DNA of 64,000 nucleotides from Gammaproteobacteria bacterium (GCA_022071965.1 JAJVIQ010000013.1:1-64000), one strand, 5' to 3'; shown: positions 37,974-48,129, counted from the stretch's first letter. The notes: generated by a model from the sequence alone, not told the origin. Program-made: numbers and translations.

Positions 37974-39494
37974 ATGAAACAATCCATCCAGCTCCGGCTC
38001 GGACAACACCTGACGATGACGCCGCAGCTGCAGCAGGCGATCCGGCTGCTGCAACTGTCGACGGTCGAACTGAACCTGGAGATACAGCAGGCGCTGGAAT
38101 CCAACATGATGCTGGAACTCTCCGAGGAGGGTTCCGAGGCCGCTGAGGAGGTCGACCGCTTTCTGCGCGACGGCGAGGCGGCCGGCGACAGTGGCAGCGC
38201 CGCGTCCAGCGCCGCGGCAGGGCAGGACGCCGAGCAGGGCTTCGAAGCGCCGGAGCACCACGAGTCCGACGACGCCCCGCGCGCCACCGACATCCCCGCC
38301 GAGCTGCCCGTGGACACCGCCTGGGAGGACATCTACGACGGCGGTCCCACGCTGCCCTCCGGAGGGGCCTCGGCGAGCGAGGACATGGAATTCGAGAGCC
38401 AGCGCAGCGCGACGGAGTCGCTGGTCGATCACCTGCGCTGGCAGCTCAATCTCACGCCCCTGAGCGAAACCGACGAGGCGATCGCTCTGGCGGTCATCGA
38501 CGCCGTCAGCGCCGACGGTTATCTCGAGGCGGGCATGGAGGAGCTGCAGGAGGCGGCCGGGGACGGTGTCGAGCCCGAGGAGATCGTGGCGGTCATCAAG
38601 CGCATCCAGCAGTTCGACCCGCCGGGGGTCTGCGCGCGTGACCTGCGCGAGTGTCTGCTGCTGCAACTGGCGCAACTGCCCGCGGCCACGCCCTGCCTGG
38701 CCGACGCCCGGCGCCTGGTCGAAGACCACCTGCAGCTGCTCGCGTCCCGCGATTACACCCAGTTGCTGCGCAAGATGAAGCTCGCCCGCGAGGATCTGCA
38801 GAAGGTGATCAACCTGATCCAGTCGCTGAACCCGCGGCCGGGATCCCAGTTTGCGGCGGAGGAGACCGAGTACGTCGTGCCGGACGTGTTCGTGCGCCGC
38901 AAGGTCGGCAAATGGCACGTGGAGCTCAATCCCGAGGCGGTCCCGTCCTTGCGCATCAACCGCCGCTATGCCGGCATGATCAGGCGGGCGGACAACAGTC
39001 CGGACAACAGCTCGCTGCGTGCACACCTGCAGGAAGCCCGCTGGTTCATCAAGAGCCTGCAGAGCCGGGGCGAGACCCTGCTGAAGGTGGCCACCGCCAT
39101 TGTCGAGCGGCAGCGTGCCTTTCTCGAGCACGGCGAAGAGGCCATGAAGCCACTGGTCCTGCACGACATCGCCGAGGCGCTGGGCATGCACGAATCGACG
39201 ATCTCGCGTGTCACGACCCGCAAGTACATGCACACGCCGCGCGGGATCTACGAACTGAAATATTTCTTCTCCAGCCACGTCAGCACGGCCGCCGGCGGTG
39301 AGGCCTCCTCGACCGCCATACGCGCGGTGATACGCAAGCTCATCGATGCGGAGAACGCGATGAAGCCCCTGAGCGACAGCACCATCGCACAGATACTCTC
39401 CGATCAGGGCATCAATGTCGCCCGGCGTACGGTGGCGAAGTACCGCGAGGCGATGAACATCCCGCCTTCGCACGAACGCAAACGACTGACATGA
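37974..39494 (+). CDS. rpoN: RNA polymerase sigma-54 factor
   Basis: 506-residue alternative sigma factor. Region I is Gln/Leu-rich ([21 protein letters not shown]) for activator interaction; region II is acidic (about residues 60-140); the core-binding and helix-turn-helix parts follow, and the RpoN box [10 protein letters not shown] that reads the -24 element is near the C-terminus. It sits between lptB and hpf, as is usual. A possible sigma-54 target is noted upstream of the EF-hand gene at 57.7 kb. Confidence 0.97.
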   Translation: MKQSIQLRLGQHLTMTPQLQQAIRLLQLSTVELNLEIQQALESNMMLELSEEGSEAAEEVDRFLRDGEAAGDSGSAASSAAAGQDAEQGFEAPEHHESDDAPRATDIPAELPVDTAWEDIYDGGPTLPSGGASASEDMEFESQRSATESLVDHLRWQLNLTPLSETDEAIALAVIDAVSADGYLEAGMEELQEAAGDGVEPEEIVAVIKRIQQFDPPGVCARDLRECLLLQLAQLPAATPCLADARRLVEDHLQLLASRDYTQLLRKMKLAREDLQKVINLIQSLNPRPGSQFAAEETEYVVPDVFVRRKVGKWHVELNPEAVPSLRINRRYAGMIRRADNSPDNSSLRAHLQEARWFIKSLQSRGETLLKVATAIVERQRAFLEHGEEAMKPLVLHDIAEALGMHESTISRVTTRKYMHTPRGIYELKYFFSSHVSTAAGGEASSTAIRAVIRKLIDAENAMKPLSDSTIAQILSDQGINVARRTVAKYREAMNIPPSHERKRLT

Positions 39495-39537
39495 TGCTTG
39501 TCGATTCTATTCACCCCCGGATTTTCAGGAGCCACGC

Positions 39538-39852
39538 ATGCAAATCGAACTGACCGGAAACCATGTCGAGATTACCCCCGCCCTGCGTCAGTATGTGGAG
39601 GCCAAGTTCGAGCGAGTCGAACGCCATTTCGACAATCTGATAGGCATCCACGTGGTTCTGAGCGTGGAGAAACAGCGACACAAGGCCGAGGCGACGGTGC
39701 AGGCAGGCCGCGCGACCGTTTTCGCGGATGCCGTGGACGAGGATATGTACGCGGCCGTGGACTCGATGCTCGACAAGATCGATCGGCAGGTGAAGAAGCA
39801 CAAGGAGAAGATCACCGCGCATCGCGCCACCAGGCCGCGCGAGCAGGGTTGA
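39538..39852 (+). CDS. hpf: Ribosome hibernation promoting factor (short HPF)
   Basis: 104-residue short-form HPF that inserts in the decoding centre and supports 100S dimer formation in stationary phase. Beta-alpha fold with LTGNHVEITPALRQYVEAKFERVERHFD and VDEDMYAAVDSMLDKIDRQVKKHKEK. AGGAG precedes the ATG. Conserved place after rpoN. Confidence 0.95.
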   Translation: MQIELTGNHVEITPALRQYVEAKFERVERHFDNLIGIHVVLSVEKQRHKAEATVQAGRATVFADAVDEDMYAAVDSMLDKIDRQVKKHKEKITAHRATRPREQG

Positions 39853-39874
39853 CCTGGGCGATCGGAGCGCGACG

Positions 39875-40909
39875 GTGTCCTCGGTCACCATCAGTGAACT
39901 TTTCGAGGCGAACGCCGATCGCCTCCAATTGAAGTGGCTGGTGGGGCAGCAGGGGGCGCCGCGGGCCGTGGTGGCCCAGGCAATGCGATCCCCGGGGGCG
40001 CGGCCGACCGGCGATGACATCGATGCCGCCGGGCAGTCGCCGGTGGCGATCAATCAGGTCGCTCCGAGCCGGGCCCTGGTGGGGCACCTTAACCTCATAC
40101 ATCCCAACCAGGTGCAGGTGCTGGGCACTTCCGAGCTGCAGTACCTCGCCAGCCTGCGCGAGATCTCGCGGCAGGACGCGATCCGTCAGCTCTTCAGCCA
40201 CGCGCCGGTGAGCCTCATCATCGCCGAGGGGCGTTACTGTCCGGAGGACATCACGCAGATCTGCATGCACACGCAGACGCCGCTGTTCGTCACCGAGAGC
40301 AACAGCGACAAGGTCGTCGACACGCTGCACTATTTCCTCGGCAACCGGCTGGCTCAGGTCGTTACGCTGCACGGCGTGTTCATGGAAGTGACGGCCCTCG
40401 GCGTGCTGCTGGTCGGGCCGCCCGGCGTGGGCAAGAGCGAGCTCGCGCTGGAGCTGATCACCCGCGGCCACCGTCTGGTCGCCGACGACGCGCCCGAGTT
40501 CTCGCGCATCGCCCCGGACATCATCAGCGGCAACTGCCCGCCCTCGCTGGCGGACTTTCTGGAGGTACGCGGCATCGGCATCGTCAACGTCCGGCAGCTC
40601 TTCGGCGACAGCGCGGTGAAACGCAGCAAGTACCTGCGCCTAATCATCCGCCTGGAGCGCCTGGAGCGCGACCAGCTCGTCGACATCGACAGGCTGTCGG
40701 GCAGCTATCGCAACAGGCGCATACTCGACATGGACGTGCCCGAGATCACCATACCGGTGGCGCCTGGGCGCAACCTTGCCGTGCTCGTGGAATGCGCGGC
40801 CCGCAACCACATCCTGCGCACCAGCGGTTACAACTCCTCCGAGGACTTCATCCAGCGTCAGAACGACCTCATCGTCGCCCAGGAGCCGCCCGATGCCGCC
40901 ACTGGATAG
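39875..40909 (+). CDS. hprK: HPr kinase/phosphorylase
   Basis: 344-residue bifunctional enzyme phosphorylating or dephosphorylating HPr on Ser46. N-terminal MurF-like domain (to ~130), then the kinase domain with P-loop GPPGVGKSE near residue 181, RLVADDAPEF and the HprK signature EVRGIGIVNV. GTG start with GGAG nine bases upstream. ptsN, common between hpf and this position, is missing. The 3' end overlaps rapZ by 17 bp. Confidence 0.94.
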   Translation: MSSVTISELFEANADRLQLKWLVGQQGAPRAVVAQAMRSPGARPTGDDIDAAGQSPVAINQVAPSRALVGHLNLIHPNQVQVLGTSELQYLASLREISRQDAIRQLFSHAPVSLIIAEGRYCPEDITQICMHTQTPLFVTESNSDKVVDTLHYFLGNRLAQVVTLHGVFMEVTALGVLLVGPPGVGKSELALELITRGHRLVADDAPEFSRIAPDIISGNCPPSLADFLEVRGIGIVNVRQLFGDSAVKRSKYLRLIIRLERLERDQLVDIDRLSGSYRNRRILDMDVPEITIPVAPGRNLAVLVECAARNHILRTSGYNSSEDFIQRQNDLIVAQEPPDAATG

Positions 40910-41786
40910 GCGTCTGGTCATCGTCACCGGGCTCTCCGGGTCCGGCAAGACCGTCGTGCTGCATGCGCTCGAGGACCTCGGCTTCTACTGCATCGACAAC
41001 CTGCCGGTGGCCTTTCTCGGCCAGTTCGAGAAGGAGCTCGAGAACGACAGCTCGCCGCTCTATCAGCAGCTCGCTATGGGCATCGATGCCCGCAGCCCCG
41101 CGGAGAGCTTGGCCCAGGTCCCGGTGCTGTTGCAGCGCCTGCGGGAGACCGGGACCGCTACCGAGCTGGTGTTCGTCGACGCGCAGGACGAGGTCCTGCT
41201 GAAGCGCTACAGCGAGACGCGCCGCCGCCATCCGCTGTCCAATGAGAATGTCTCCCTCGCGCGCGCCATCGCCACCGAGCGGCGGCTCGTCGAGCCGCTG
41301 TCGGAGGGAGCGGATCTGCGCGTGGACACCACATACATGCACATTCATCAGTTGCGGGATTTCGTGCGCGAACGTATCGCGCGGCGGCCGCTCAACAGCC
41401 TGGCGCTGCAGTTCCTGTCCTTCGGATTCAAGCATGGGGTACCCGCGGAGTCTGATTTCGTGTTCGACCTGCGCTGTCTGCCGAATCCGCACTGGGAGGG
41501 AGGGCTCAGGGATCAGACCGGACGCGACCCGGGCGTCATCGCCTTCCTCGGCCGATCCGCGCAGGTGCAGTCCATGATTCAGCACATCGCGGACTTTCTG
41601 GCGCAATGGGTTCAGAGCTTCGAGAGGGAGAACCGCGTCTATCTCACGGTGGCCGTAGGCTGCACCGGTGGTCGGCACCGATCGGTATACGTCGCGGAGC
41701 GCCTCGCGGACCATTTCAAGAAGACCGGCAAGAACGCGCTCGTCAGTCACCGGGACATCGGCCGCGAGTCGTCCCTGGCGGGTTGA
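40893..41786 (+). CDS. rapZ: RNase adapter/nucleotide-binding protein RapZ (YvcJ family)
   Basis: 297-residue P-loop protein. Walker A GLSGSGKT at residues ~13-20, ALEDLGFYCIDNLPV after it, and the C-terminal domain with FGFKHGVPAESDFVFDLRCLPNP and VAVGCTGGRHRSVYVAERL. In E. coli RapZ delivers the GlmZ sRNA to RNase E to control glucosamine-6-phosphate synthesis. AGGAG precedes an ATG that lies inside hprK. Confidence 0.95.
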   Translation: MPPLDRRLVIVTGLSGSGKTVVLHALEDLGFYCIDNLPVAFLGQFEKELENDSSPLYQQLAMGIDARSPAESLAQVPVLLQRLRETGTATELVFVDAQDEVLLKRYSETRRRHPLSNENVSLARAIATERRLVEPLSEGADLRVDTTYMHIHQLRDFVRERIARRPLNSLALQFLSFGFKHGVPAESDFVFDLRCLPNPHWEGGLRDQTGRDPGVIAFLGRSAQVQSMIQHIADFLAQWVQSFERENRVYLTVAVGCTGGRHRSVYVAERLADHFKKTGKNALVSHRDIGRESSLAG

Positions 41787-41810
41787 CGCAATGCCGGGCG
41801 GAAGGGTCTT

Positions 41811-42215
41811 ATGAGTGTCGGACTATTGATCATCACCCACGACGACATCGGACGTGCGTTGCTGCATTCGGCCCACGTCGCGCTTGCGGATTCGCCGCTC
41901 GCCACCGGCATGATCAGCGCATCGCGCGATTGTGATCCGGAGGCACTGCTGCAGCAGGCAAGAACGGCACTCGCCAGGCTCGACACGGGAGACGGCGTCC
42001 TGGTCCTGACCGACCTGTTCGGGTCCACGCCCAGCAATATCGCGGCGCGACTGCTGGACTCCGGCCGCACGCGGGTGGTGACGGGCATCAATCTTCCGAT
42101 GCTGATACGCGTGCTGAACTATCCGCAACTCGAGCTCGGCGCCCTGGCCGCCAAGGCAGTGAGTGGAGGAGTGGACGGCGTGCTCGAGATGCCGGCGGCC
42201 GCGAAGGAACCCTGA
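41811..42215 (+). CDS. PTS EIIA component of the mannose/fructose (ManX) type
   Basis: 134-residue soluble EIIA. Phosphoacceptor His10 is in LLIITHDDIG, and VLVLTDLFGSTPSNIA is the second family motif. Standing alone with HPr and EI and with no EIIB/C here, it likely plays a regulatory rather than transport role, as in other proteobacteria with this cluster. Confidence 0.9.
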   Translation: MSVGLLIITHDDIGRALLHSAHVALADSPLATGMISASRDCDPEALLQQARTALARLDTGDGVLVLTDLFGSTPSNIAARLLDSGRTRVVTGINLPMLIRVLNYPQLELGALAAKAVSGGVDGVLEMPAAAKEP

Positions 42216-42220
42216 AGCGT

Positions 42221-42490
42221 ATGTACCGGCAATCGGTGACAATCTGCAACAAGCTCGGCATGCATGCCCGCGCCGCCGCGAAGTTCGTGCAGCTGGCCTC
42301 ACGGTATGAATCCGAGATCAAGATAAGCCGCGAAGCCAAGGAGGTGAACGGCAAGAGCATCATGGGCGTCATGATGCTGGCGGCTGGCAAGGGCACCAGC
42401 ATCGATATCGTCGGCGAGGGTCCCGATGCCCGGCAGGCGGTCGATGACCTCGCGCAGCTGGTGAAGGACCGGTTCGGAGAGGCTGAATGA
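42221..42490 (+). CDS. HPr-family phosphocarrier protein
   Basis: 89-residue HPr. His15, phosphorylated by EI, is in KLGMHARAAAKF; Ser46, the HprK target, is in NGKSIMGVMML. Keeping both sites fits the presence of hprK three genes upstream. It follows the EIIA gene by 5 bp and overlaps the EI gene by 4 bp (ATGA). Confidence 0.94.
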   Translation: MYRQSVTICNKLGMHARAAAKFVQLASRYESEIKISREAKEVNGKSIMGVMMLAAGKGTSIDIVGEGPDARQAVDDLAQLVKDRFGEAE

Positions 42491-44220
42491 CCTTCACCAT
42501 ACACGGTGTCGGAGTCTCGCGAGGCGTCGTCATCGGCCGGGTGCATATACTCGAACGCGACCAGCTCGAGGTCCAGGAATACGCCATCGCCAAGGAGAAG
42601 GTGAATGCGGAGATCCTGCGTCTGCAGAACGCCATCACGGCAGCCCGCCTCCAGCTCCGCGCGATACGCGAGCACGTGCCGAAGTCCACGGCGGCGGAGA
42701 TCGCCGCGTTCATCGACACCCACCTGCTGATGCTGGAGGACTCCTCCCTCACCCAGGAACCGGTTCGACTTATCGCCGAGCTGCGCTGCAACGCCGAGTG
42801 GGCGCTGAAACTGCAGCGCGACGCGCTGGTCGCCGTATTCGACGAGATGGACGATCCGTACCTGCGCACGCGGCGCGACGACGTCGACCACGTGGTCAAT
42901 CGCATACAGCGCATCCTCGCCAACCAGATCCCGGCCAAGCACGAGATACCCGACAGCCGGCTTCGCGACCTGGTGGTGCTGGCCGACGATCTGACCCCCG
43001 CCGACACCGTGCTCATGCAGCATCACGGCATCGCGGCCTTCATTACCGAGTACGGCGGGCCGACCTCGCACACGGCGATACTTGCCCGCAGCCTCGGTAT
43101 CCCCGCGATCGTGGGTGTGCATCAGGCGCGCCGCTATATCCGCGATGACGACACCGTCATCGTGGACGGCACGAACGGCGTGGTCATCGTCGAGCCGGAC
43201 GACAACATCCTCAGTTACTATCGCGACAAGCAGGCCGCCGACAGCCGCTATTACGCCGAGCTCGCCAAGCTGAAGGAGGCCCCGGCGACGACGATGGACG
43301 GCGTGGAGATAAGTCTGCTGGCGAACATCGAGCTGCCCGCGGACTTCGAGGCCGTGCGGCGGGTCGGCGCAAGGGGAATCGGGCTTTATCGCACCGAGTT
43401 CCTTTACATGAACCGGCCGCATCTGCCCGATGAAGACGAGCAGTTCGAGCGCTACTGCGACGTGTTGCACGCGCTCGACGGCATACCGGTGACGATCCGC
43501 ACGCTCGATCTCGGCGGTGACAAGACCGTCGACGGGGGCTATCAGGACCGGCCCGTGGCCGCCAATCCGGCGCTCGGACTCAGGGCCGTCCGGCTGTGCC
43601 TGAAGGATCCGTCATTGTTCCGGCCTCAGCTGAGGGCGATCCTGCGCGCCTCGGCGTTCGGGCCGGTTCGGCTCATGATTCCGATGCTGTCCAGCCTTCA
43701 CGAGATGCAGCAGGTCAAGATGCTGGTCGAGGAGGTGCGATCGGAGTTCCGCATGCGGGGCATCAAGTTCGACGAGGGCATGCAGGTCGGAGGCATGATC
43801 GAAGTGCCGGCGGCGGCGGTCTGCGCGGATCTGTTCGTCAAGCACGCGGATTTCCTTTCCATAGGGACCAACGATCTCATCCAGTACACGATGGCGATCG
43901 ACCGCGTCAACGACGAGGTCAACTATCTCTACGATCCACTGCACCCGGGCGTCGTGCGTCTGATCCGGCACACCATCGAGGCCGGCGAGAAGAGCGGCAA
44001 GACAGTGGCGATGTGCGGCGAGATGGCCGGAGACCCGCGCTACGTGCGCCTGCTGCTGGCGCTGGGGTTGAGGGAGTTCAGCGTGCATCCCGCGGCCCTG
44101 CTCGAGATCAAACGCATCATCAGGGACAGTCACGCCGGCGAACTCGCAAAGATGCAGTCCGCGATCCTCGCCTGTGCCTCGGGACGCGAGGTTGCGGCGG
44201 TCCTGGACAGGATCAACTGA
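42487..44220 (+). CDS. ptsI: PTS enzyme I (phosphoenolpyruvate-protein phosphotransferase)
   Basis: 577-residue enzyme moving phosphate from PEP to HPr. The phosphohistidine (His195) is in GGPTSHTAILARSLGIPAIVG; the PEP-binding TIM barrel has GIGLYRTEFLYM, LDLGGDK and the C-terminal SIGTNDLIQYTMAIDR and CGEMAGD. No N-terminal GAF domain, so it is a plain EI and not PtsP. Last gene of the rpoN-PTS run. Confidence 0.94.
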   Translation: MTFTIHGVGVSRGVVIGRVHILERDQLEVQEYAIAKEKVNAEILRLQNAITAARLQLRAIREHVPKSTAAEIAAFIDTHLLMLEDSSLTQEPVRLIAELRCNAEWALKLQRDALVAVFDEMDDPYLRTRRDDVDHVVNRIQRILANQIPAKHEIPDSRLRDLVVLADDLTPADTVLMQHHGIAAFITEYGGPTSHTAILARSLGIPAIVGVHQARRYIRDDDTVIVDGTNGVVIVEPDDNILSYYRDKQAADSRYYAELAKLKEAPATTMDGVEISLLANIELPADFEAVRRVGARGIGLYRTEFLYMNRPHLPDEDEQFERYCDVLHALDGIPVTIRTLDLGGDKTVDGGYQDRPVAANPALGLRAVRLCLKDPSLFRPQLRAILRASAFGPVRLMIPMLSSLHEMQQVKMLVEEVRSEFRMRGIKFDEGMQVGGMIEVPAAAVCADLFVKHADFLSIGTNDLIQYTMAIDRVNDEVNYLYDPLHPGVVRLIRHTIEAGEKSGKTVAMCGEMAGDPRYVRLLLALGLREFSVHPAALLEIKRIIRDSHAGELAKMQSAILACASGREVAAVLDRIN

Positions 44221-44345
44221 TCCACAGGCCGCGCTCCGAATCAGCGAGAAGCCGCCGGCGCCAGGCGGGCGATCCCCGCCGCGGAGACCAGCTCGACCGA
44301 CCGCAATACGATGCCGGTCGGACCCGCATCGGTGTGAATCTGTGG

Positions 44346-44573
44346 TTACAAACTCAACCGCTGAAAAAAATCTTCACCCAAATCTTCCTGCAGTGCCTCC
44401 GCGAGTCTCTTGCGTTCGAAATACTCCTCGATGCGCTGTCGCGACGGCTTGCCGGGGCGAGTTTTCGTGGATTTCGTCGCGGGCGCCTCGGAGTAGCCCT
44501 CCCCGGGGTCCTCATCCCCGTCCCTCCACGCCGCCTCGTCCGACATTCCTACGGGCAAGGATTTTTTGCTCAT
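44346..44573 (-). CDS. Small PA3496-family-like basic protein
   Basis: 75 residues, very polar: acidic N-terminal part (SDEAAWRDGDEDPGEG), a KSTKTRPGKPSRQRIEEYFERKRLAEAL helix-forming core, and an acidic end. The RRxxEEYxExRxL-like core resembles the PA3496 family, named a putative envelope integrity protein, but the role is not established. No signal peptide or membrane helix. It is convergent with ptsI. Confidence 0.6.
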   Translation of the reverse strand: MSKKSLPVGMSDEAAWRDGDEDPGEGYSEAPATKSTKTRPGKPSRQRIEEYFERKRLAEALQEDLGEDFFQRLSL

Positions 44574-44650
44574 TCACAGCCCCCCACACTTTCGCTGCAA
44601 CTTTCTGGACACTGATCCCCAGAAATACGATAGTGAAGATTGCGGGCAAC

Positions 44651-44679
44651 TAATTAATCCAAACGCTGCGGCTTGTAAA
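44651..44679 (-). promoter_or_regulatory. Candidate promoter for the small PA3496-like gene
   Basis: Minus-strand -35 TTTACA (44674-44679), 17-bp spacer, -10 TAATTA (44651-44656), 78 bp upstream of the start codon, in an AT-rich patch of an otherwise featureless 292-bp gap. Confidence 0.4.
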
Positions 44680-44865
44680 GAGATGCCGCGAACTCCTGTG
44701 CGCCAATCACAGGCGCAGGCGGATGCTGCAAAGCGAAATCGGGTGGAGAGTGTGAGCGCTCATCCGCGTGCAGACAGCGGCACGACGGCGCCCGGGTGTG
44801 AACGGTTGCGGCGGAGTCGATCTCGCAGGCCGGGCGTCGACCTGCCCCGGCCGTCGCGGCAGGCC

Positions 44866-45219
44866 TCAGTCCCAGCTGAAAATTACCCAGCTCGGCACGA
44901 CGAAATTCGAATTGAGCTGGCTCATCCGCGACTCGAGCTTGCCATCGCCGTCCGAGTCCACGAGGTAGTAGGGCTTGCCGATACTCGGAGTGACCTTGAC
45001 CATGTAGAGGCGTCCGGATACGCGATATTCCTCGACCTGGCCCTCCTTGTCGGCGCGAATGGTGACCTCCGGCTCCAGGCTTTCCCCGCTCTGGACGCGC
45101 GGCGGCGGCGGCGGTGCCGCCTCCGGGATCGGCTCAAGGCTCTCCTCGCGCGAGAGTGCGGCCGGGGTGGCCAGGATCGCAGCGATGAACGCGGCTAGGA
45201 CCTCATGTCTGAACATCAT
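44866..45219 (-). CDS. DUF2782 family exported protein
   Basis: 117 residues. Signal peptide about 23 residues (VLAAFIAAILATPAALS), then a Pro-rich linker (PIPEAAPPPPPR) and a compact domain with VTIRADKEGQVEEYRVSGRLYMVKVTP and YYLVDSDGDGKLESR. This pattern and its divergent placement beside polA match DUF2782 proteins of gammaproteobacteria such as Pseudomonas. Function unknown. Start may be either of two adjacent ATGs (45219 or 45216). Confidence 0.82.
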   Translation of the reverse strand: MMFRHEVLAAFIAAILATPAALSREESLEPIPEAAPPPPPRVQSGESLEPEVTIRADKEGQVEEYRVSGRLYMVKVTPSIGKPYYLVDSDGDGKLESRMSQLNSNFVVPSWVIFSWD

Positions 45220-45363
45220 AAGTCTCTGTGATCGCGGGGGTATCAGGTAATGATGTGCTGCGGGCACAGGTGCCGCGGGAACCCCCGCCGGTGCCGCCCC
45301 AAGCCTGCAGATAGCATCCACTACTTCCCCGGCTTTGTCCAACGCACCGCAAGGACCGCCGAA

Positions 45364-45372
45364 TGCTATCGT
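45364..45372 (+). promoter_or_regulatory. Candidate extended -10 promoter of polA
   Basis: TGCTATCGT, an extended -10 (TG-N-TATCGT), 37 bases upstream of the polA ATG. No good -35. Confidence 0.4.
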
Positions 45373-45408
45373 AGCCCCCATGAATGAGGCCGATCGCGAC
45401 ACCGCCGC

Positions 45409-48129
45409 ATGAACATGGATCCCGTGTTGCTGTTGGTCGACGGCTCCTCCTGGCTTTACCGCGCCTTTCATGCGCTGCCGGCATTGACCACCTCCCGCGG
45501 GGAACCCACCGGCGCGATACATGGCGTGGCGGCAATGCTGCGCCGGTTGATGAAGGACTATCAGCCCGCCTTTGCCGCCGTGGTTTTTGACGCGCGCGGT
45601 CCGACCTTCCGCGACGAGCTCTTTGCGGATTACAAGGCGCACCGCCCGCCCATGCCCGAGGAGCTGGCGGCGCAGATCGAACCGCTGCACGCGCTGGTGC
45701 GGGCGATGGGTCTGCCACTGCTGATGGTCGAGGGCGTGGAGGCCGACGACGTCATCGGTACGCTGGCGCGGCAGGCCGAGGACATGGGCATACGCACCTA
45801 CGTCGCCACCGGCGACAAGGACATGGCCCAGCTGGTCAGCGATCGGGTCACCCTCGTGAACACCATGGACGACACCACGCTCGACCCTGGCGGCGTGAAG
45901 GCGAAGTTCGGGGTCGAGCCGGCGCAGATGGTCGATTACCTGACGCTCATCGGCGACAGCGTCGACAACGTGCCCGGGGTGCCTAAGGTCGGACCGAAGA
46001 CGGCCGCGAGATGGATATGCGAGTTTGGCAGCCTCGATGAGGTCATCGCGCGGGCCGATGAGATCAAGGGGAAGGTCGGCGAGAACCTGCGCGCGGCCAT
46101 CGACCATCTGCCGCTGTCGCGGCGGCTGGTGACGCTCAGGCTCGATGTCCCGCTGACGGTCGGGCCGCGGGATCTGCGACCCGCGGCAGCCGATACCGAG
46201 GGGCTCAAGGCGCTGTACCGGGAGCTGGAGTTCAAGACCTGGCTGAACGAGCTGCTCGCGGCCGAGCGCACGGGCGGAGGCATGGCGGTTGTGGCGGCGC
46301 CGCGGACGGATCAGGAAGCCGGGAAGAGATACGAGTGCATACTCACCCGCGAGGATCTGGAGCGATGGCTCGAACGCCTGCGCGCCGCCGAGCTGTTCGC
46401 GTTCGACACCGAGACCACCGATCTCGACTACATGCGCGCCCGGCTGGTGGGCCTGTCGTTCGCGGTGCAGCCAGGCGAGGCCGCCTATGTCCCGGTCGCC
46501 CACGACTATGCCGGCGCGCCGGAGCAGCTCGCGCCGGATACGGTGCTCGAGGCGCTGCGGCCATTGCTCGAGGACCCAGACAGGGGGAAGCTCGGGCATA
46601 ACCTGAAATACGATCGCCACGTTCTGTCCAATCATGGCCTCGATCTGCGTGGGATCCGCCACGACTCGATGCTGGAGTCATACGTGCTCGACAGTACCGC
46701 CACGCGGCACGATCTCGATTCCCTGGCGCTGAAGTACCTGGGGCGGCGAACGATCCATTTCGAGGATGTCGCCGGCAAGGGCGCGAACCAGCTGACCTTC
46801 AACCGGGTGCCGCTCGAGGCGGCCAGCGAATACGCGGCCGAGGACGCTGACGTGAGCCTGCAGCTGCACCAGGGGTTCTGGCCCCGGCTGTCCTCCGATG
46901 CGCACCTGCGCAGTCTGTACGAGAGCATCGAGATCCCGCTGGTGCCGGTGCTCTCGCGGATGGAGCGGGCGGGCGTGCTGATCGATACCGCTTTGCTCGC
47001 GGCACAGGGCCGCTCGCTCGGCGAACGCATCGCCGCGCTGGAGCAGGAGGCGCACAGGGAGGCGGGGCAGCCCTTCAATCTCGGCTCTCCGAAGCAGATC
47101 CAGGCGATCCTGTTCGACAGGATGGGCATTGCACCCATCGAAAGGACACCTACCGGACAACCGTCGACCTCGGAATCGGTGCTGCAGGAACTGGCCGCAA
47201 CCTATCGCCTGCCGGCGCTCATCCTGGAGCATCGTGCCTTCAGCAAACTGAAATCCACCTACACCGATGCGCTGCCGCAGCAGGTCGACCCACGCACTGG
47301 CCGTGTGCACACGAGCTACCACCAGGCGGTGGCGGCGACCGGGCGCCTTTCCTCATCGGATCCGAACCTGCAGAACATACCGGTCCGCACCGAGGAGGGC
47401 CGGCGCATACGCCGCGCCTTCGTGGCATCGCCGGGCTGCCGGCTCGTGGCCGCGGACTACTCGCAGATCGAGCTGCGCATCATGGCGCACCTTTCGGGAG
47501 ACGAAGGACTCATCGGCGCATATGCACGCGGCGAGGACATCCATCGCGCCACGGCAGCTGAAGTCTTCGGACTGAGACCAGCGGAGGTCGGCGAGCATCA
47601 GCGGCGCGCCGCCAAGGCCATCAACTTCGGGCTCATCTACGGCATGTCGGCCTTTGGGCTGGCCCGCCAGCTCGGCATCGAGCGCAGCGCCGCGCAGCAG
47701 TACGTGGACCTGTATTTCTCGCGCTATCCCGGTGTGCGCGCATACATGAACCGGATCCGATCCGAGGCGCGCGAGCGCGGCTATGTGGAGACCCTCTTCG
47801 GGCGGCGCCTATACCTGCCGGACATCAACTCCCGCAACATGCAGCGGCGCCAGTATGCCGAACGGACCGCCATCAATGCTCCGATGCAGGGCTCGGCGGC
47901 CGATATCATCAAGCGTGCGATGATCGCGGTCGACGCGTGGCTGCAGGACAGCGCCCTGCGGGCGCGGCTCGTCATGCAGGTGCATGACGAGCTGGTGCTG
48001 GAGGTGGCCGAGGACGCGGTGGATGCCGTGCGCGCGCGGGTTCCACAGCTCATGAGCGGAGCGGCGACGCTCGCGGTCCCGCTGCTGGTCGACCTGGGAG
48101 TCGGCGCGAACTGGGACGAGGCGCATTGA
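45409..48129 (+). CDS. polA: DNA polymerase I
   Basis: 906-residue repair and Okazaki-maturation polymerase with all three domains: 5'-3' exonuclease (about 1-310; VDGSSWLYRAFHA, DSVDNVPGVPKVGPKTA), proofreading 3'-5' exonuclease (about 325-510, with FDTETTDLDYM and HNLKYDRHVL) and polymerase (motif A DYSQIELRIMAHLSGD, motif B RRAAKAINFGLIYGMSAFGL, motif C MQVHDELVLEV). Catalytic acidic residues of the exonuclease and polymerase are in place. Divergent from the DUF2782 gene. Confidence 0.98.
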   Translation: MNMDPVLLLVDGSSWLYRAFHALPALTTSRGEPTGAIHGVAAMLRRLMKDYQPAFAAVVFDARGPTFRDELFADYKAHRPPMPEELAAQIEPLHALVRAMGLPLLMVEGVEADDVIGTLARQAEDMGIRTYVATGDKDMAQLVSDRVTLVNTMDDTTLDPGGVKAKFGVEPAQMVDYLTLIGDSVDNVPGVPKVGPKTAARWICEFGSLDEVIARADEIKGKVGENLRAAIDHLPLSRRLVTLRLDVPLTVGPRDLRPAAADTEGLKALYRELEFKTWLNELLAAERTGGGMAVVAAPRTDQEAGKRYECILTREDLERWLERLRAAELFAFDTETTDLDYMRARLVGLSFAVQPGEAAYVPVAHDYAGAPEQLAPDTVLEALRPLLEDPDRGKLGHNLKYDRHVLSNHGLDLRGIRHDSMLESYVLDSTATRHDLDSLALKYLGRRTIHFEDVAGKGANQLTFNRVPLEAASEYAAEDADVSLQLHQGFWPRLSSDAHLRSLYESIEIPLVPVLSRMERAGVLIDTALLAAQGRSLGERIAALEQEAHREAGQPFNLGSPKQIQAILFDRMGIAPIERTPTGQPSTSESVLQELAATYRLPALILEHRAFSKLKSTYTDALPQQVDPRTGRVHTSYHQAVAATGRLSSSDPNLQNIPVRTEEGRRIRRAFVASPGCRLVAADYSQIELRIMAHLSGDEGLIGAYARGEDIHRATAAEVFGLRPAEVGEHQRRAAKAINFGLIYGMSAFGLARQLGIERSAAQQYVDLYFSRYPGVRAYMNRIRSEARERGYVETLFGRRLYLPDINSRNMQRRQYAERTAINAPMQGSAADIIKRAMIAVDAWLQDSALRARLVMQVHDELVLEVAEDAVDAVRARVPQLMSGAATLAVPLLVDLGVGANWDEAH

